A program made the position numbers and the translations under genes. A stretch of DNA of 8,344 nucleotides from Spirochaetota bacterium (GTDB lineage Bacteria > Spirochaetota > B62-G9 > DRHN01): contig JAGLSF010000077.1 of the NCBI GenBank assembly GCA_023136305.1, positions 1-8,344 on the forward strand, written 5' to 3'. The notes under the pieces are model-generated. The model saw only the letters and a program-made list of their open reading frames with translations. It did not search any database and was not told where the DNA came from. How positions within the stretch are numbered: position 1 is the first letter of the stretch; each line of letters opens with the position of its first letter. This document shows positions 7,284-8,344 of the stretch, one piece after another.

Positions 7284-7315
7284 AGGAGGGCACGAGTTAT
7301 GACTCATGCCCTCCT
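7284..7315 (-). repeat. Strong intergenic hairpin directly after the binding-protein stop
   Basis: The minus-strand RNA pairs AGGAGGGCAUGAGU with ACUCGUGCCCUCCU around a CAUA loop. This gives an unbroken 14-base-pair stem including one U-G pair, starting 9 bases after the stop codon. No U-tract follows, so it is more likely an mRNA-stabilising or processing barrier, or a partial (factor-assisted) terminator, than a classic intrinsic terminator. Such a structure after a binding-protein gene commonly keeps that protein in excess over the membrane components. Confidence 0.75.
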
Positions 7316-7324
7316 CTGCATACA

Positions 7325-8329
7325 CTACATGCTCTTCACTTTATCTCTGAAGTACTTCTCAGCCCTCTCGAACGCCTCAGCGTTGGCTGAATCCCAGTGC
7401 ATCACCTCATCTATGTTGTCCATGGTAACATACTTCATGGGCAGGTAGAGTAGCTCCGGTGTCTTTCCTTCGGTTATGTACTCGTACATGGACAGGAAGT
7501 AGAGAAGCCCGTGGAATCCCGGCGAGTAGTTGATGGTGCCGTCGAGTTCGCCTTTCTCCAGGCTTGCGAGGCAGAGCGGCGATCCATTGGTGGTGAGAAT
7601 GATCTTCTCTCCAAGCAGGCCTGCCTCCTTCACCGCCTGTATGATGCCCTGGCCCATAGCGTCACAGTTTCCCCAGATAACGTCGAACTCTCTGCCCGAC
7701 TGAATGAGGTCCTGCGTGATGTTGTAGGCCTTTTCCTGCTGATACTCGCCGTTCTGAATACCGACGATTTCGAGGCCTCGTTTTGACGCCTGATTCTGAA
7801 AGCTCTCGAGGAACATGTCGATGGGGCCTGTGCCTATCACGCCGGTCACCACAAACACCTTTGAACTCGGCCAGTTGTCTGCGGTCACATCCGCAGCCAT
7901 GACGCCAAGACCATGCCAGTCGAATTCCAGGTCAGCAATGATCGTCCCGGGGCCCGGAGCTATGGAGCTGTTCTCGATGACGAGCGGAATACCAGCCTCG
8001 TTGCATTTTTGAGCCGCCAGCTGGCAGCTGTCAGCACTCACCGAACCGAGCCCGATCATATCTGGTTCCTTGATGATGAAGTCCTCTATTGCCGCAATCT
8101 CGTTGTTCTGATTGTAGTCCGAGATGGCGACTTGCGTATTGACACCGTATTCAGCGGCGGCAAACTCGAAGGCGTCTCCCAGATAGGCATACCAGAGCTG
8201 GGCCATGGGCATGACGTACGCAAATTCCAGTGCCTCCTCCTCATCCCTCTGTCCCTCGGCGAATACAGAACCCGCACAGGCAAAGACAAGGATAAAAACG
8301 ATAACACCGAACTTCGTAAATTGCTTCAT
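7325..8329 (-). CDS. Exported sugar-type ABC transporter substrate-binding protein
   Basis: A 334-residue periplasmic-binding-protein type I (RbsB/Peripla_BP_4 style), usual length. The N-terminus is a clear signal peptide: basic KQFTK, a hydrophobic core at about 8-20, then SVFA with likely signal peptidase I cleavage after A24. The cysteine at 18 lies inside the hydrophobic core and lacks a proper lipobox, so a soluble rather than lipid-anchored protein is predicted. The mature protein begins with a short acidic linker (EGQRDEEEA). Family-like segments are FAYVMPMAQLWYAYLGD (36-52), the first strand and ligand loop; GTGPIDMFLESFQNQASKRG at 166-185; EYQQEKAYNITQDLI at 195-209; and WGNCDAMGQG at 219-228, the equivalent of the common N-D-x-x-A-x-G hinge-side segment. 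It captures the ligand outside the inner membrane for the ATPase and permease that follow. It is the first gene seen of the operon; the promoter would lie beyond the right edge. The ligand is unknown. Confidence 0.94.
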   Translation of the reverse strand: MKQFTKFGVIVFILVFACAGSVFAEGQRDEEEALEFAYVMPMAQLWYAYLGDAFEFAAAEYGVNTQVAISDYNQNNEIAAIEDFIIKEPDMIGLGSVSADSCQLAAQKCNEAGIPLVIENSSIAPGPGTIIADLEFDWHGLGVMAADVTADNWPSSKVFVVTGVIGTGPIDMFLESFQNQASKRGLEIVGIQNGEYQQEKAYNITQDLIQSGREFDVIWGNCDAMGQGIIQAVKEAGLLGEKIILTTNGSPLCLASLEKGELDGTINYSPGFHGLLYFLSMYEYITEGKTPELLYLPMKYVTMDNIDEVMHWDSANAEAFERAEKYFRDKVKSM

Positions 8330-8334
8330 GTAAT

Positions 8335-8341
8335 CCTCCTC
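8335..8341 (-). promoter_or_regulatory. Strong ribosome binding site of the binding-protein gene
   Basis: GAGGAGG on the minus strand lies 5 bases before the ATG at 8329. It fixes this start and fits the high expression expected of a binding protein. Confidence 0.8.
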
Positions 8342-8344
8342 TTT

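Larger units (their letters stand above)
7109..7324 (-). other. 216-base intergenic region between binding-protein and ATPase genes
   Basis: The only sizeable non-coding gap in the window. No open frame of note lies in it. From the binding-protein side it contains two strong tandem hairpins, a smaller hairpin, an AAACGTTT palindrome and a TATACT box, each listed separately. The layout fits a place where expression of the binding protein is separated from that of the rest of the operon. Confidence 0.75.

Noticed and set aside
7325..8329. Lipoprotein signal in the binding protein (Cys18)
   Set aside because: The cysteine is preceded by VFA without a proper lipobox and sits before the end of the hydrophobic core. 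A standard A-x-A-like signal peptidase I site follows at residues 22-24.
8344..8344. Promoter of the operon
   Set aside because: Only 15 bases lie upstream of the first gene in the window. They hold the ribosome binding site, so no promoter can be judged.

Overview
The window reads as one stretch of a single minus-strand operon from a moderately GC-rich bacterium. A spirochaete is my best guess. The clue is the exported binding protein, whose signal peptide ends in FA followed by a short EGQ-type acidic stretch, a style common in spirochaetal sugar-binding proteins. This is a weak inference and no rRNA or other phylogenetic marker is present. All seven recognisable genes point the same way, with gaps of 1 to 70 bases except for one 216-base gap.

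In transcription order (right to left): an exported sugar-type substrate-binding protein (8329-7325); a 216-base intergenic region with strong RNA hairpins, an AAACGTTT LacI/CcpA-like palindrome and a possible -10 box; a double-domain RbsA/MglA-type ATPase (7108-5627); an RbsC-type permease (5625-4633); a Gfo/Idh/MocA oxidoreductase (4564-3521); an amidohydrolase of the N-acyl-D-amino-acid deacylase type (3459-1672); a class III PLP aminotransferase (1636-275); and the first 84 codons of a polysaccharide-deacetylase-like (NodB-type) protein (254 to beyond the left edge).

The first three proteins form a complete CUT2-type (ribose/galactose/autoinducer-2-like) ABC importer. The four downstream enzymes have no visible signal peptides and should act in the cytoplasm on the imported compound. 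An oxidoreductase, an amide hydrolase, a PLP transaminase and a C-N deacetylase together suggest that the ligand is an N-acylated or amino-containing sugar or polyol derivative, or a sugar-amino-acid conjugate. It would be deacylated, oxidised and transaminated. I do not recognise this exact enzyme set as a named pathway, and the substrate is not readable from the sequence. No CRISPR array, tRNA, rRNA, insertion sequence or phage gene was seen.
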